Part shown: piece after piece, positions 1 through 9,306 of the stretch | How the letters are laid out: each line of letters opens with the position of its first letter | How positions within the stretch are numbered: position 1 is the first letter of the stretch | DNA from: Candidatus Thorarchaeota archaeon | GTDB taxonomy: Archaea; Asgardarchaeota; Thorarchaeia; Thorarchaeales; Thorarchaeaceae | Length of the DNA stretch: 64,000 nucleotides | NCBI GenBank assembly: GCA_016839245.1 | Contig: JAEOUN010000051.1 | Coordinates: 1-64,000, forward strand | Direction of reading: 5' to 3' | Position numbers and translations under genes: made by a program | The notes under the pieces: generated by a model | What the model was told of the DNA's origin: nothing | Seen by the model: only the letters and a program-made list of their open reading frames with translations | Databases searched by the model: none

Positions 1-35
1 AAACATCCAAAGAATTACCTGCCAAGCATGCATGG

Positions 36-1238
36 ATGATGGAGAAGATTGCTGATGCTATGTCTGAAGGAACTATTGTACGATCCATGTTAAAATGCAC
101 ACAATGTTCCAATGATTTGTCTATTAGGAGTATTGAACTTGATAAAGACAAATACAAGCTGAAATGCAGCTGCTCAAATGGTCATACACGTGAAATGAAT
201 CAACCAACGGATCTTGATGAAGAAGCGCTGGAAGCAATGATTACGGGGATACTGAAGTGTAACGATTGTGATCTACTAGCTGAGCCTATTGATCATCGAG
301 TCGATAGTTCACATGTTGAGGTCGAGCTTGTCTGTAGTATCCATGGAGATTTTCGTAAGGGACTCACTGGTGATTTATTCAAAGAACTAGAACACAGAGA
401 GAAACTAATTGACCGGACATCTGATATTGAAGAGAGTCTAAAATGTACAAAATGTGCATCACCCATTACAATCAAAGATACAAAGGTCAAAGACAATATT
501 GTCGAATTGAAAGTTGAATGTCGTAACGGTCACAGCGATGATCGATTTCTCTCAAGAAAGGCTAGACTTAGCTCTCTATCGAAAGTCTACGCTCAGCTCT
601 TTGAATGCTATAGGTGTCATAGTACTCGTGATCTAGTCAGGATCGATGACAAGAGTGGGAAGACTGAGGTTTTTCTATACTGTATTCAACATGAAGATTC
701 AAAGGTCATCATCCCTGAAGAGCATACTGAGGCTGTGAGAGATGCATATCTCAAAACGAAGACATTGTATGATTTAGATCAACTCGTGGAAAAGAAACTT
801 CAGACAAAACGGGCATGTGAATATCAGATGGACAAGAATGCTGATCCTACTGAAATTCTCAATATTGTACAGAATATCATTGAACAACACAGTGTTCTTT
901 TCGTTGATGAAAAAATTGATTCAAAGACTGGTCTAGAAGCATGGTATTATGGAAAAGCTTTGGATGGCGATGAATTTGTTGTAGTTGGGTCAGTATCGAA
1001 GGAGAATCTTTCAATTCGTATTTCTATTGCCAGCAATAATGAGAGCAAACTTGAGATGATGCTCTCTGAGATGCGTGAAAATCTAAGAGAGGTATTACTG
1101 CGAATTCAGACAGAATCCGGTGATACTGCTCCGCGAAAAATATCCTGTCCTCAATGTGGGGCTGGTCTGGCAAAGAAAGCTCTGCCTGGAGAAACAATAA
1201 ACTGCGAACACTGTGGAACACCTCTCCATTTTGGATAG
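36..1238 (+). CDS. Multi-zinc-ribbon protein, function unknown
   Basis: Cysteine-rich protein of at least 400 residues with repeated CxxC units along its length: C21/C24, then further CxxC pairs in the contexts KCNDC, KCTKC and ECYRC, and a canonical C-terminal ribbon (CPQC...CEHC) in the last 30 residues. The repeats with intervening CxNGH motifs look like tandem degenerate zinc ribbons of about 60-80 residues. There are no membrane segments. The frame stays open upstream to the window edge, so the true start may lie outside; the ATG pair at 36/39 is only the first methionine seen. No catalytic motif is visible. A nucleic-acid or protein-binding scaffold is plausible, but function is not assigned. 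Confidence 0.75.
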   Translation: MMEKIADAMSEGTIVRSMLKCTQCSNDLSIRSIELDKDKYKLKCSCSNGHTREMNQPTDLDEEALEAMITGILKCNDCDLLAEPIDHRVDSSHVEVELVCSIHGDFRKGLTGDLFKELEHREKLIDRTSDIEESLKCTKCASPITIKDTKVKDNIVELKVECRNGHSDDRFLSRKARLSSLSKVYAQLFECYRCHSTRDLVRIDDKSGKTEVFLYCIQHEDSKVIIPEEHTEAVRDAYLKTKTLYDLDQLVEKKLQTKRACEYQMDKNADPTEILNIVQNIIEQHSVLFVDEKIDSKTGLEAWYYGKALDGDEFVVVGSVSKENLSIRISIASNNESKLEMMLSEMRENLREVLLRIQTESGDTAPRKISCPQCGAGLAKKALPGETINCEHCGTPLHFG

Positions 1239-1251
1239 TTTTGTATGTTAC

Positions 1252-1818
1252 TCATTCTCCAGTCCAAATAGCTGCAGAATCACGAGTAGAACTAAGATGA
1301 GATAATATCCTATCTACAATTGAATCTACAAGTTCATTAATCGTCTTTGGTCTATGCCAAAAGGCTGGGCTTGCAGGCATGATAATCGCACCAGCTTGCG
1401 TAAGCCTCTCCATATTTCTGATATGAATCAAGTTTAGCGGAGTCTCTCGAGGAACAACGATTAGTTTCCTTCTCTCTTTTAATGCGCAATCCGCGGCTCT
1501 AGCTATTAAGTTATCCGCATAGCCATGGGCGATTCCTGCAAGAGTTTTCATTGAACAGGGAGCAATGATGACCGCGTCGAGATGAAAACTTCCACTTGCT
1601 GGACCTGCAGCTAAATCGTCTTCTTCATAGATTTTGTAGACGTCCTCTTTTAGAGATGCCTTACTCTCTTCTGTTTCATAGGTTAGTGTCTTCTCTCCCC
1701 AACGACTAATGACGAGATGTATTTCATGACCCGCACTCTTTAGTGCTTTGATGAGCCTTACTCCGTAGATGGCACCACTTGCACCAGTTATCCCAACAAA
1801 GACACGTTTGTTACTCAT
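1252..1818 (-). CDS. ubiX: Flavin prenyltransferase UbiX/Pad1
   Basis: 188 residues, the usual size for UbiX. The N-terminus VGITGASGAIYG is the flavin-binding Rossmann-like start of this family, and the C-terminal half keeps the IMPASPAFWHRPKTI-type region that binds dimethylallyl phosphate. The family attaches a prenyl group to FMN to make prenyl-FMN, the cofactor of UbiD-type decarboxylases. No ubiD gene is visible nearby, so the client enzyme must be elsewhere. An ATG start is preceded by a GAGGGA ribosome-binding site. It ends 13 bases from the preceding convergent zinc-ribbon gene and has no operon partner here. Confidence 0.9.
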   Translation of the reverse strand: MSNKRVFVGITGASGAIYGVRLIKALKSAGHEIHLVISRWGEKTLTYETEESKASLKEDVYKIYEEDDLAAGPASGSFHLDAVIIAPCSMKTLAGIAHGYADNLIARAADCALKERRKLIVVPRETPLNLIHIRNMERLTQAGAIIMPASPAFWHRPKTINELVDSIVDRILSHLSSTRDSAAIWTGE

Positions 1819-1894
1819 GATAATTCCCTCATCTGGAGTTATACGATAGATTGCTTTTGCATATACCTGTATCGAATTATGTGTATTTGGTCTA

Positions 1895-3790
1895 TCAAAA
1901 TAAAAATGATGTAAAAATCAGTAGAAGGAATGCTAATCCCCCAACTCGAATTCCCACTCTCTTGACGATACCAGCAGCTTCAGCAACATCTTGAGTAAGA
2001 ATATCAAATCCCTTTTCACCAAAGGTTCTTAGATTTTCCACATTTCCAAATCCAATTCCTACAGAAACTGGACTCATTGATTCACGAGCTTTTGTTGATG
2101 CAATAACTATGTACTCCAAAGTTTCGTCTGGTTTGTTTCGTCCTACAGGAGGATACCCTTTGCTAGACAGGGAAATTGCATTAACAACATGAGTATCTGT
2201 GGTGGTTACCTCTGCATTATCAAATCCTTGAGATTTCAAAATACTAACTACTCTCTCCCTAAATCCTGGTTCTACATTGTTACCGTCTATTGATACCAAT
2301 GCAAATTCAAGTTCAGTCGTCTTTAGAGCTGCTACTGTTATTCCACCAGGTCCTATTCCCTCTCTTGGTGCAATATTATCAGGGTAAACTGTGTGGATCC
2401 CCATCTCTATTGGAGTTTTGCTTTTATTTTTCGTTGAAAAGACTGCTTCTGATATGGTCCCTACAAATTCGCTTGCTTCTGGATCGCCTTTGTTTACGGA
2501 GATTGCATCATCATTAATGCAGTTATGAGCATCTGCAATAACAACTCCACCAATATCTGGAACAAGTTTTCTTATCATGTTTGCAGCATCGTAACCAACA
2601 TCTAATGAAATATCATCGGTGAACTCGGGTGCACTTGTTGTTATTGTTAACACATCATTTTCTACAAAGAGTGTCCATACTTTGAATTTTCCTCCATCAC
2701 TCCAATGTGGGCCTGAGATCAATTCATGCGATTGGGTCTCTTGAAGCAGTCTATCTACCTCATTGAGAACCTTCGAATAATCTTCTTTGGTTGTAAGATT
2801 CTGTTGGTGTGTACAGGTTCCATGAAGAACAAATGATGGAATATCATACTTATCTTTGATGTGTTTCATTATGATGGATGGAAGGTCACTGGAACCTATA
2901 TCTCTGAACGGTCCTGGGTGGATGTACTCTATCACACCTGCTGCAACAAGTCCTTTTTCATTTTTAAAAACAATAATCTCCATCGGTATATTCTGATTTG
3001 ATGAGATTGTCGTAAGAAGTGTCTCTAGAGGTTCTGGATTGTTTGCCAAATAATCGTGTCCGAAGGCTCGAAGAAGTTGTGGTCCATTGATTCCAAGATC
3101 TCGTTCAAATGGAACACTTACTGCTCTGTAGATGTACCAGACTACTAGAGATGGTATTATGATAATTATGACTGCATTCACAAACCAATATTTGCCAAAT
3201 GTTGGAATTACTGGATTCAGTATTGGTGCAATATTTTGCAGGAAGAACCATAGTACAATAGGAATTGCTGCTCCAGATATATTACGCAATAGAGAATATT
3301 CACTTAATCCATTAACAAGAAATGCAAAAAGAAAGAATGCTATACCTGCTCCTAATAAGAAGAATCTTACCTCAAAGAATGTAGATCCTCCAACTCCATC
3401 GATGAATACTCCTATGATTCCCAAAATATACCAAAAGATAAGACCAAACATAACTGCTCCTGCAGTCCTTCGTGCATCAAGAGGAGAACCTTCGTCGCTT
3501 CCAACAAGATATAGTAAACCTGTGCCAAGAAACACAGGAATTCCTAGAAGTAACATGTATGTCAGGAAAAGACCAATGACATCTACAGTCATTGATGCGA
3601 AAAATTTTACAAGAGACGCAATGAGGGACGTGAAAGTTGTAAGTAGAATTAAGATTAGTATTATTTGCCTAAAGGTTGGTAGTTGCCAGACTCTTGTGTA
3701 TAGCCTAACTGTTTCCTTGACTTTTGCTTTCTCGCCCAACTCTTTTTCACTCTCATGTATCTGAGTTTCGACCTTCGTATTTCTTATCAA
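1895..3790 (-). CDS. DUF2070 membrane protein (neutral-ceramidase-like C-terminal domain)
   Basis: 631 residues. The N-terminal third (about residues 35-225) holds six or seven hydrophobic helices. A long soluble part follows, and the last 20 residues are again hydrophobic. The soluble part has the motifs typical of archaeal DUF2070 proteins: EYIHPGPFRDIGSSDLP, HGTCTHQQN, DAHNCINDD and GIGPGGI, rich in His/Asp positions that could bind metal. The family has been described as related to neutral ceramidases, so lipid-amide hydrolysis at the membrane is possible but unproven. The start is TTG behind a GAGAGGA site. The gene diverges from the padR-like gene across a 116-base promoter region. Confidence 0.8.
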   Translation of the reverse strand: MIRNTKVETQIHESEKELGEKAKVKETVRLYTRVWQLPTFRQIILILILLTTFTSLIASLVKFFASMTVDVIGLFLTYMLLLGIPVFLGTGLLYLVGSDEGSPLDARRTAGAVMFGLIFWYILGIIGVFIDGVGGSTFFEVRFFLLGAGIAFFLFAFLVNGLSEYSLLRNISGAAIPIVLWFFLQNIAPILNPVIPTFGKYWFVNAVIIIIIPSLVVWYIYRAVSVPFERDLGINGPQLLRAFGHDYLANNPEPLETLLTTISSNQNIPMEIIVFKNEKGLVAAGVIEYIHPGPFRDIGSSDLPSIIMKHIKDKYDIPSFVLHGTCTHQQNLTTKEDYSKVLNEVDRLLQETQSHELISGPHWSDGGKFKVWTLFVENDVLTITTSAPEFTDDISLDVGYDAANMIRKLVPDIGGVVIADAHNCINDDAISVNKGDPEASEFVGTISEAVFSTKNKSKTPIEMGIHTVYPDNIAPREGIGPGGITVAALKTTELEFALVSIDGNNVEPGFRERVVSILKSQGFDNAEVTTTDTHVVNAISLSSKGYPPVGRNKPDETLEYIVIASTKARESMSPVSVGIGFGNVENLRTFGEKGFDILTQDVAEAAGIVKRVGIRVGGLAFLLLIFTSFLF

Positions 3791-3853
3791 ACTTCCTCTC
3801 TACACAACGCATCAATTTATCGCCATCATTTTCTGTACAAACAATAACCTTTA

Positions 3854-3892
3854 TATCGGATACGATATCGCATTCGATTATCGGATGCGATA
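3854..3892 (+). promoter_or_regulatory. Operator-like repeats in the padR promoter
   Basis: A 14-base unit TATCGGATRCGATA occurs twice (3854-3867 and 3879-3892, 13/14 identical, 25 bp apart). The right copy also forms an inverted repeat with TATCGCATTC at 3866-3875 (9 of 10 pairs). The block overlaps a TTATAT TATA-like element at 3851-3856 and the expected start of transcription, ending 14 bases before the padR ATG. The position suits autorepression by PadR, as in many PadR-ABC exporter operons; binding is inferred. Confidence 0.6.
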
Positions 3893-3906
3893 ATCCTGAA
3901 GGTGAA

Positions 3907-4461
3907 ATGATGGACGATGATGTAACCACTCATGATTGTGAGCACCTTAGTATGCCCCAGTCTATTCCTCGGGGCTTACTTCGCCATATCATACCCCGTC
4001 TCCTTCGTACCAAAGAAATGACTGGTACTGAAATAATGCAGCGATTAAACGATCTCACTGATGGTGAATGGAATCCAAGTCCCGGTACCATTTATCCCCT
4101 TCTCTCATCTCTCGAAGAAGAGGGTTTCATAGAAGCATCTAATATTGAAGGGAGAAGCAAGACTTACTGCCTCACTGCAAAGAGCAAGGAGCATATGGCT
4201 AAGCTTGTCAAGCCCATGACTGGGGATGTTGGTGAGAAGACTCGTCTTGGACCCAGGCTATGGGAAAAATTACTGGAACCTGAGGAACGTGTCCGTTTTC
4301 ATTTGCATGGCATGAAGCATTCACTCGAATCTTTTGATGTTGCTCTGCCATCACTGAACAAGCAACAGCAGCAACAACTACTTCGTCAGCTAACCGAGAT
4401 GTCCAAGCGATTAGCTTCAGTTATCGATAAACTTCAAACTGGTGTTACACAGAATGTCTAG
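3907..4461 (+). CDS. PadR-family transcriptional regulator
   Basis: 184 residues. A winged-helix PadR domain covers about residues 20-100 (GLLRHIIPRLLRTKEMTGTEI, SPGTIYPLLSSLEEEGFI, then the wing GRSKTYCLT), followed by a C-terminal helical dimerisation region with a Gln-rich stretch. Family members repress efflux genes and release DNA on ligand binding. The frame is open to 3724, but the ATG at 3907 is preceded by GAAGGTGA at proper spacing, and the upstream stretch contains the promoter and operator-like repeats, so the short form is preferred. It overlaps the first ABC exporter gene by 8 bases, showing one transcript and a probable regulator-target pair. Confidence 0.88.
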   Translation: MMDDDVTTHDCEHLSMPQSIPRGLLRHIIPRLLRTKEMTGTEIMQRLNDLTDGEWNPSPGTIYPLLSSLEEEGFIEASNIEGRSKTYCLTAKSKEHMAKLVKPMTGDVGEKTRLGPRLWEKLLEPEERVRFHLHGMKHSLESFDVALPSLNKQQQQQLLRQLTEMSKRLASVIDKLQTGVTQNV

Positions 4462-6322
4462 AAATAAAGGTGGAAAAACAATTCAGAGGACTCCTTGGAG
4501 ATACATGTTAAGTGGAATGACTCGGAATAAAGCAGTTGCCAGTGTTGGTCTTCTTCTTACAATGGTTTCAACGATTCTCACAGTATTTCCTTCAGTCTTT
4601 ATTGGGCTCGCAGTAAATGAAATTCAAACGACTGCAATGATAACTGCTCAGTTTATGAGATATGTGTGGCTCATAGTAATATTCGCTTTAGTCTATATGT
4701 GTTTGTTCTTTATTGGTGGCTGGGTCTGGGCAACTCTCACTCTTCGTTGGGAACGTGATGCTCGACAAGATTTCTTTGAGGCATTGCAGGTCTATAGTAT
4801 GACCTTCCACGATGAATATGATAGCAAACGACTTCTTGCCGTGGCCATGCAGGATATCTCTTGGGTACGATTTTCCTTGAATCCCGCAATGCGAAATATC
4901 GCTAATGGCCTTGCATCTCTATTTGTGACTGCCATCCTTCTAATACAGGTCGATTTGATTCCCGGTTTAAATACAATGATTACAATTCCCCTTTGGAACT
5001 ATACTCTTCCAGTATATGGATTCTCTCTGATAATGCTAATTGGCTTACCGATCTATCTTTTCTTCTCATATCGTTATGCAAATGCAATCGAACCAGTACG
5101 TCGAGAGCGCTCAGAAAACATGGAGGCACTCACATCAGTCACGCAGGGTGTTTTCCAAGGCATCGAAGTTGTCAGAGCTTTTGATGCAGAAGCTGTAGAA
5201 GTCCAAAAGTTCCATGATGTGAGTAAGACACAAGAGATGCTTACTGCAGAAGAGGGAAAGCTCTCCGCATTTTACCTTCCAGCGCTTATTCTTGCTGGCA
5301 TGACGATGTTGGCATTTGCTTACGCTGGTTATGCAGTTATCAATGGTATTTTGAATGTTGGACAGATGATCACAATTCTTGGATTATTGACATCTCTCCA
5401 AGGTCTCAACTTTCAATTTCCTGCCATGTTACTGATGTTGAGAGGCGGTTATGTTAACGCTCAGCGTATTGTAGATTTCCTCAATTGGAAAGATCCTATG
5501 CAAGAACCTGAAGAAGAGATTAAGGATATTGATTGGACAAGTGATGTTGTCTTTGATAATGTCAGTTTCAAATACGGTTCTGAAGAGAACGGAAATACTC
5601 ACTATGCATTAAAGAACCTTAACATAACAATTCCTGGTGGTTCTCGTGTTGCACTCATTGGTGGTCCGGGAGCTGGGAAAAGTACTATTCTCAAACTATT
5701 ACTTCGGCTCTACGATCCTACTGAGGGTGAGATTAGAGTTGACGGAGTTAATCTACGGAATGTATCAACAAAATCTGTAAGAGAAGTCGTTGGTCTTGTT
5801 GAACAGGATATCTTTCTCTTCAGGATGACCATTCGTGAAAATATTGCCTTTGGCCGTTCTGATGCAACAGACGAAGAGATTGTTGAAGCTGCAAAACGAG
5901 CACAGGCTGATGAATTCATCCAGGAACTGCCTAACAAGTATGATACCATGATAGGTGAACGTGGAATGACTCTGAGTGGTGGTCAGCGTCAGCGCCTTGC
6001 CATTGCTCGTGCTATAATTCAAGATCCAAAGATATTACTTCTTGATGACTCTGTTAGCGCTGTTGATGCACAAACTGAGTTTCTCCTACGAAAAGCCTTG
6101 GATGAAGTTATGAAAGGACGTACAAGTATCACCGTCACTCAAAGATTACGTACACTTATGGAATCCGATATGGTGATCATCTTGGACAAAGGCCAACTGG
6201 TTGCAGCTGGCACGCATGATGAGTTACTTCAAACATCTGAACATTATCGTCGTGTCTTCGAGCGACTTCCAGGAGCACATGAATTACTTGCCACTGTTCA
6301 GTCAGCAGGAGGTGCTGCTTGA
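4454..6322 (+). CDS. ABC exporter subunit with degenerate ATPase site
   Basis: 622 residues: six-helix exporter membrane domain (about 1-330), then a nucleotide-binding domain with Walker A GGPGAGKST near residue 400, signature LSGGQRQR and Walker B ILLLDD. The catalytic Glu after Walker B is Asp (DDS instead of DEA), and the switch histidine is Gln (TVTQRLRT instead of AHR). This is the pattern of the regulatory half of heterodimeric exporters such as TM287/288. The start ATG at 4454 lies inside the end of padR; a GTG at 4442 is also possible. The stop overlaps the next ABC gene's start. It is likely a multidrug or lipid exporter under PadR control. Confidence 0.88.
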   Translation: MSRNKGGKTIQRTPWRYMLSGMTRNKAVASVGLLLTMVSTILTVFPSVFIGLAVNEIQTTAMITAQFMRYVWLIVIFALVYMCLFFIGGWVWATLTLRWERDARQDFFEALQVYSMTFHDEYDSKRLLAVAMQDISWVRFSLNPAMRNIANGLASLFVTAILLIQVDLIPGLNTMITIPLWNYTLPVYGFSLIMLIGLPIYLFFSYRYANAIEPVRRERSENMEALTSVTQGVFQGIEVVRAFDAEAVEVQKFHDVSKTQEMLTAEEGKLSAFYLPALILAGMTMLAFAYAGYAVINGILNVGQMITILGLLTSLQGLNFQFPAMLLMLRGGYVNAQRIVDFLNWKDPMQEPEEEIKDIDWTSDVVFDNVSFKYGSEENGNTHYALKNLNITIPGGSRVALIGGPGAGKSTILKLLLRLYDPTEGEIRVDGVNLRNVSTKSVREVVGLVEQDIFLFRMTIRENIAFGRSDATDEEIVEAAKRAQADEFIQELPNKYDTMIGERGMTLSGGQRQRLAIARAIIQDPKILLLDDSVSAVDAQTEFLLRKALDEVMKGRTSITVTQRLRTLMESDMVIILDKGQLVAAGTHDELLQTSEHYRRVFERLPGAHELLATVQSAGGAA

Positions 6323-8397
6323 TGGGCATGCATGGACCGGGTGGACCAAGGGGTCCAAGAGGTCTTATGGGAAAGAAAGAGAAACGAAGTCGACCAATTC
6401 GAGTTCTCCTTGGCAATATGGTGCATTATCTTGGGAATTTCAAACGGATTGTTGTCATTGGAGCAATTCTCGCTCTTGCTGCCACCGTTGTGGGAGTCAT
6501 TAATCCACTCGTTCTTAGAGCCGGCATAAATTCTGTCTATCAAGTGGGTTCGCTAAATATTCTCTTTATTTTGACAATTGTCTTTCTAGTATTGTCAGTA
6601 TTATCCTGGATAATGAATGGTGTTAATACATGGATTATGTCAATCGCTCAAGCAGGACTTGTTCAAAGTGTTCAAGAAGATGTTTACAACCACCTGATAA
6701 ACGCGGATCTCTCATACCATAAGGCAGAACAGGCTGGAAACGTAACTTCAAGAGTCACAAGCGATGCTACAAGTCTAAGCACAGGCATACAGGTTCTCAT
6801 AAACTTTGCAAGCCAGGTTCTTACATTAGTAGCATCTTTTGCAATCTTGTGGTTGATGTCACCGTTACTTGCCCTAACATCTTTAGTTGTTGTTCCAGGA
6901 ATTCTATTCATTGCAGGTCTTTTTGGTACTGTCGGACAACGAATCATGCTTGCCTCACAAAGAGCCGCTGGAGAGGTCTCTGGTCAGATTGCTGAGAATC
7001 TAGGCGGAATTCATGTGGCGAAGGCATTCAATCGAGAAGATGAGTTAGCAGAAGATTTGATGGAGCTAAATCAAAAATCCTATCGATATGGATTCAAGTT
7101 TATGATTTTGATGACCTCGATGCAACCGCTTATGATGTCCATTGGACAATTTGCTATTGCTGCCATGTTATTCGTTGCAGGATCATTGGCTATTGGGATA
7201 ACACCCCTCTTGTCCCTTGGTGATATATTTCTGGGTGTTTCGCTGGTTCGTGGTATTTTATTTCCACTTCTCGGTCTAAGTATGATGGCTACACAAGTTC
7301 AAGCATCATTAGCTGCCATGGATCGAGTGACCGACGTTTTAGAATCAAAACCGGCTATAACAGATGCACCTAACGCAGTACCATTGAGGGAAGAGAATGA
7401 TGGTATCTACTTTAAGGATGTAACATTTGAATATGTCAAAGATACTCCTGTCCTAAAGAATGTGAGTTTCTCAATCAATCCTGGTGAGACTGTTGCAATA
7501 GTTGGTCATACTGGTGCTGGAAAGACAACGATTGCGGCACTTGTGAATAGATTCTATGATCCAACGAAAGGAGCTATATTCATTGGAGATCAAAATATTC
7601 GAGAGGTACAACTACATTCTCTTCACAGGTCAATGTCCCTCATTCCTCAAGAACCCTATCTTTTTGATGACACAATTATAGAGAATATTAGGTACGGAAA
7701 ACTTGATGCAACAGATGAAGAGATAACCAAGTTGTGCAAAATTCTAGGTGCTGATGAGTTCATTGATGTTCTTGCAGACGGATATCAGACTAAGGTCATT
7801 CAAAGTGGAAAGAATCTGAGTGCTGGTCAACGTCAAATGATTACGATAGCAAGAACAATGTTAGCCAATCCAAAGATTCTGATTCTAGATGAAGCAACAA
7901 GTCGTCTTGATGCATACAGTGAGTCTCTTGTACAGGATGCTCAAGAATTGCTATTCCATGATAGGACTACAATTGTCATTGCTCATCGTTTAACAACAAT
8001 AACCAATGCTTCTCGTATCCTAGTATTTGATCATGGGGTGCTAGTAGAACAGGGAACACACAAGGAACTTCTTTCTAAAGATGGCGTTTTCAAGTCGCTC
8101 TATGAAACATACTATGCGCACCAAGGTCTACAAGAAATAACAGAGGATACCGCAGAGGTAGCAAAAGCAGTTGTAAGTGAGCATGGTGGCGAGTCATTGC
8201 AACAAACCGCTTCTAGTATGATGATGGGTGGAAATGCTTCAATGCATGGTATGGGCACCACTCCACAAATGAGCCCTGAGATGTTTGAGAAGATAAAAGC
8301 AAAGATGAAGAATGACCCTGATTCAATCCCAAAGCCTATGAGAGAGATGCTGGAAAAAATGATGGCTCAATCTACGAAGGAATCAACTTCAGAATAA
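6322..8397 (+). CDS. ABC exporter subunit with canonical ATPase residues, Met-rich termini
   Basis: 691 residues, longer than the usual 580-600. A glycine/methionine-rich N-terminal tail precedes six membrane helices and a nucleotide-binding domain (Walker A GHTGAGKTT, Walker B ILILDEATS, switch AHRLTT). Its signature is LSAGQRQM rather than LSGGQ. In a heterodimer this altered signature would face the altered Walker B and switch of the upstream subunit, giving one degenerate and one active ATP site. The last 90 residues are a Met-rich tail (SSMMMGG, SMHGMG, MREMLEKMM) absent from most exporters. The ATG overlaps the upstream TGA and has a GGAGGTG site at 6308-6314. Confidence 0.88.
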   Translation: MGMHGPGGPRGPRGLMGKKEKRSRPIRVLLGNMVHYLGNFKRIVVIGAILALAATVVGVINPLVLRAGINSVYQVGSLNILFILTIVFLVLSVLSWIMNGVNTWIMSIAQAGLVQSVQEDVYNHLINADLSYHKAEQAGNVTSRVTSDATSLSTGIQVLINFASQVLTLVASFAILWLMSPLLALTSLVVVPGILFIAGLFGTVGQRIMLASQRAAGEVSGQIAENLGGIHVAKAFNREDELAEDLMELNQKSYRYGFKFMILMTSMQPLMMSIGQFAIAAMLFVAGSLAIGITPLLSLGDIFLGVSLVRGILFPLLGLSMMATQVQASLAAMDRVTDVLESKPAITDAPNAVPLREENDGIYFKDVTFEYVKDTPVLKNVSFSINPGETVAIVGHTGAGKTTIAALVNRFYDPTKGAIFIGDQNIREVQLHSLHRSMSLIPQEPYLFDDTIIENIRYGKLDATDEEITKLCKILGADEFIDVLADGYQTKVIQSGKNLSAGQRQMITIARTMLANPKILILDEATSRLDAYSESLVQDAQELLFHDRTTIVIAHRLTTITNASRILVFDHGVLVEQGTHKELLSKDGVFKSLYETYYAHQGLQEITEDTAEVAKAVVSEHGGESLQQTASSMMMGGNASMHGMGTTPQMSPEMFEKIKAKMKNDPDSIPKPMREMLEKMMAQSTKESTSE

Positions 8398-8425
8398 TGG
8401 AAATCTGCCAATGGGCGGTCACACA

Positions 8426-9205
8426 TTATTTATTCAACCTATCAAGATCTCTTGAGAGGAGAAGTGTTGCTCCGCACATGATATAGACCTCAAACGCGAT
8501 TAGAATGTCCACAAGTGTATTTACTTGAAAATCTGTAACAATCCAGAAAACAATTCTCACGGTCAATAGGCTAAAAGAAGAAAAAATGAAAAACAATGGT
8601 CTTGAAAGAAGTCCATTTCTAAATATCCACACAAGTCCAAGTGAAATGATACTGAATAACAATAATCCGACAAGTATAGGCGAAAGGATAATTCTCTCAA
8701 TCAAATATGACAATGGCAAAAAATAGCTCATAACTAATGCAAGACCTATTGATGAAGCGCCAGTCATTATTGCCAACACAATCCATATTTTTCCACTATT
8801 CGAAATTTTGATGACGTCATTTAGGGAGTTTAGATATTGAATAATCCCCAATCCCCAAAGCAGGATACCTGGAATTTGTATTAACAGCATCATTAGTATC
8901 ATTTGTTGAGTATTCTGTGTCAATCGTGCTAATGTACTAGTAATTTCTGCTAGGCTAAACATAATCAATCCCACTGATAACCAGAGATTCAATATATTCA
9001 GTCTATCATTACGTACCTCGGATCTACCTGCGTAGATTTTCAAACCAATGATACCAAGAAAAAGTGCAACAAGTGGAGTAATGATTGATAACGTCTGGTA
9101 TACAAGATATTCATCTCCAAGACACATCATTAACATACTAACTAAAAGAACAGCAAAGCCTGATGCAAGAATTATTATTGTATCAGTCCATCCTGTTCTG
9201 CGCAA
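8426..9205 (-). CDS. Polytopic membrane protein, unknown
   Basis: 259 residues with seven or eight hydrophobic segments and short loops, and no recognisable catalytic motif. The TTG start is supported by AGGAGT nine bases upstream. The gene converges with the ABC exporter operon, 28 bases away, and is followed upstream by the longin-like gene on the same strand. The overall shape resembles small archaeal seven-helix membrane proteins of unknown role; function is not assigned. Confidence 0.7.
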   Translation of the reverse strand: MRRTGWTDTIIILASGFAVLLVSMLMMCLGDEYLVYQTLSIITPLVALFLGIIGLKIYAGRSEVRNDRLNILNLWLSVGLIMFSLAEITSTLARLTQNTQQMILMMLLIQIPGILLWGLGIIQYLNSLNDVIKISNSGKIWIVLAIMTGASSIGLALVMSYFLPLSYLIERIILSPILVGLLLFSIISLGLVWIFRNGLLSRPLFFIFSSFSLLTVRIVFWIVTDFQVNTLVDILIAFEVYIMCGATLLLSRDLDRLNK

Positions 9206-9306
9206 GGTATCATACTCCTTAGTGGCGTATCGCGAAAGACTACTATTCCCTGATTTGTGTATTGTGCTTTTATTGTGTTTTGTGGTTGAACTATTTCATT
9301 GACCTA

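Noticed and set aside
3132..3764. 210-codon plus-strand frame inside the DUF2070 gene
   Set aside because: Antisense shadow of a well-supported membrane protein; no ribosome-binding site or domain.
3724..3906. N-terminal extension of the PadR frame
   Set aside because: Overlaps promoter and operator-like repeats; ATG 3907 has a proper ribosome-binding site and the family begins there.
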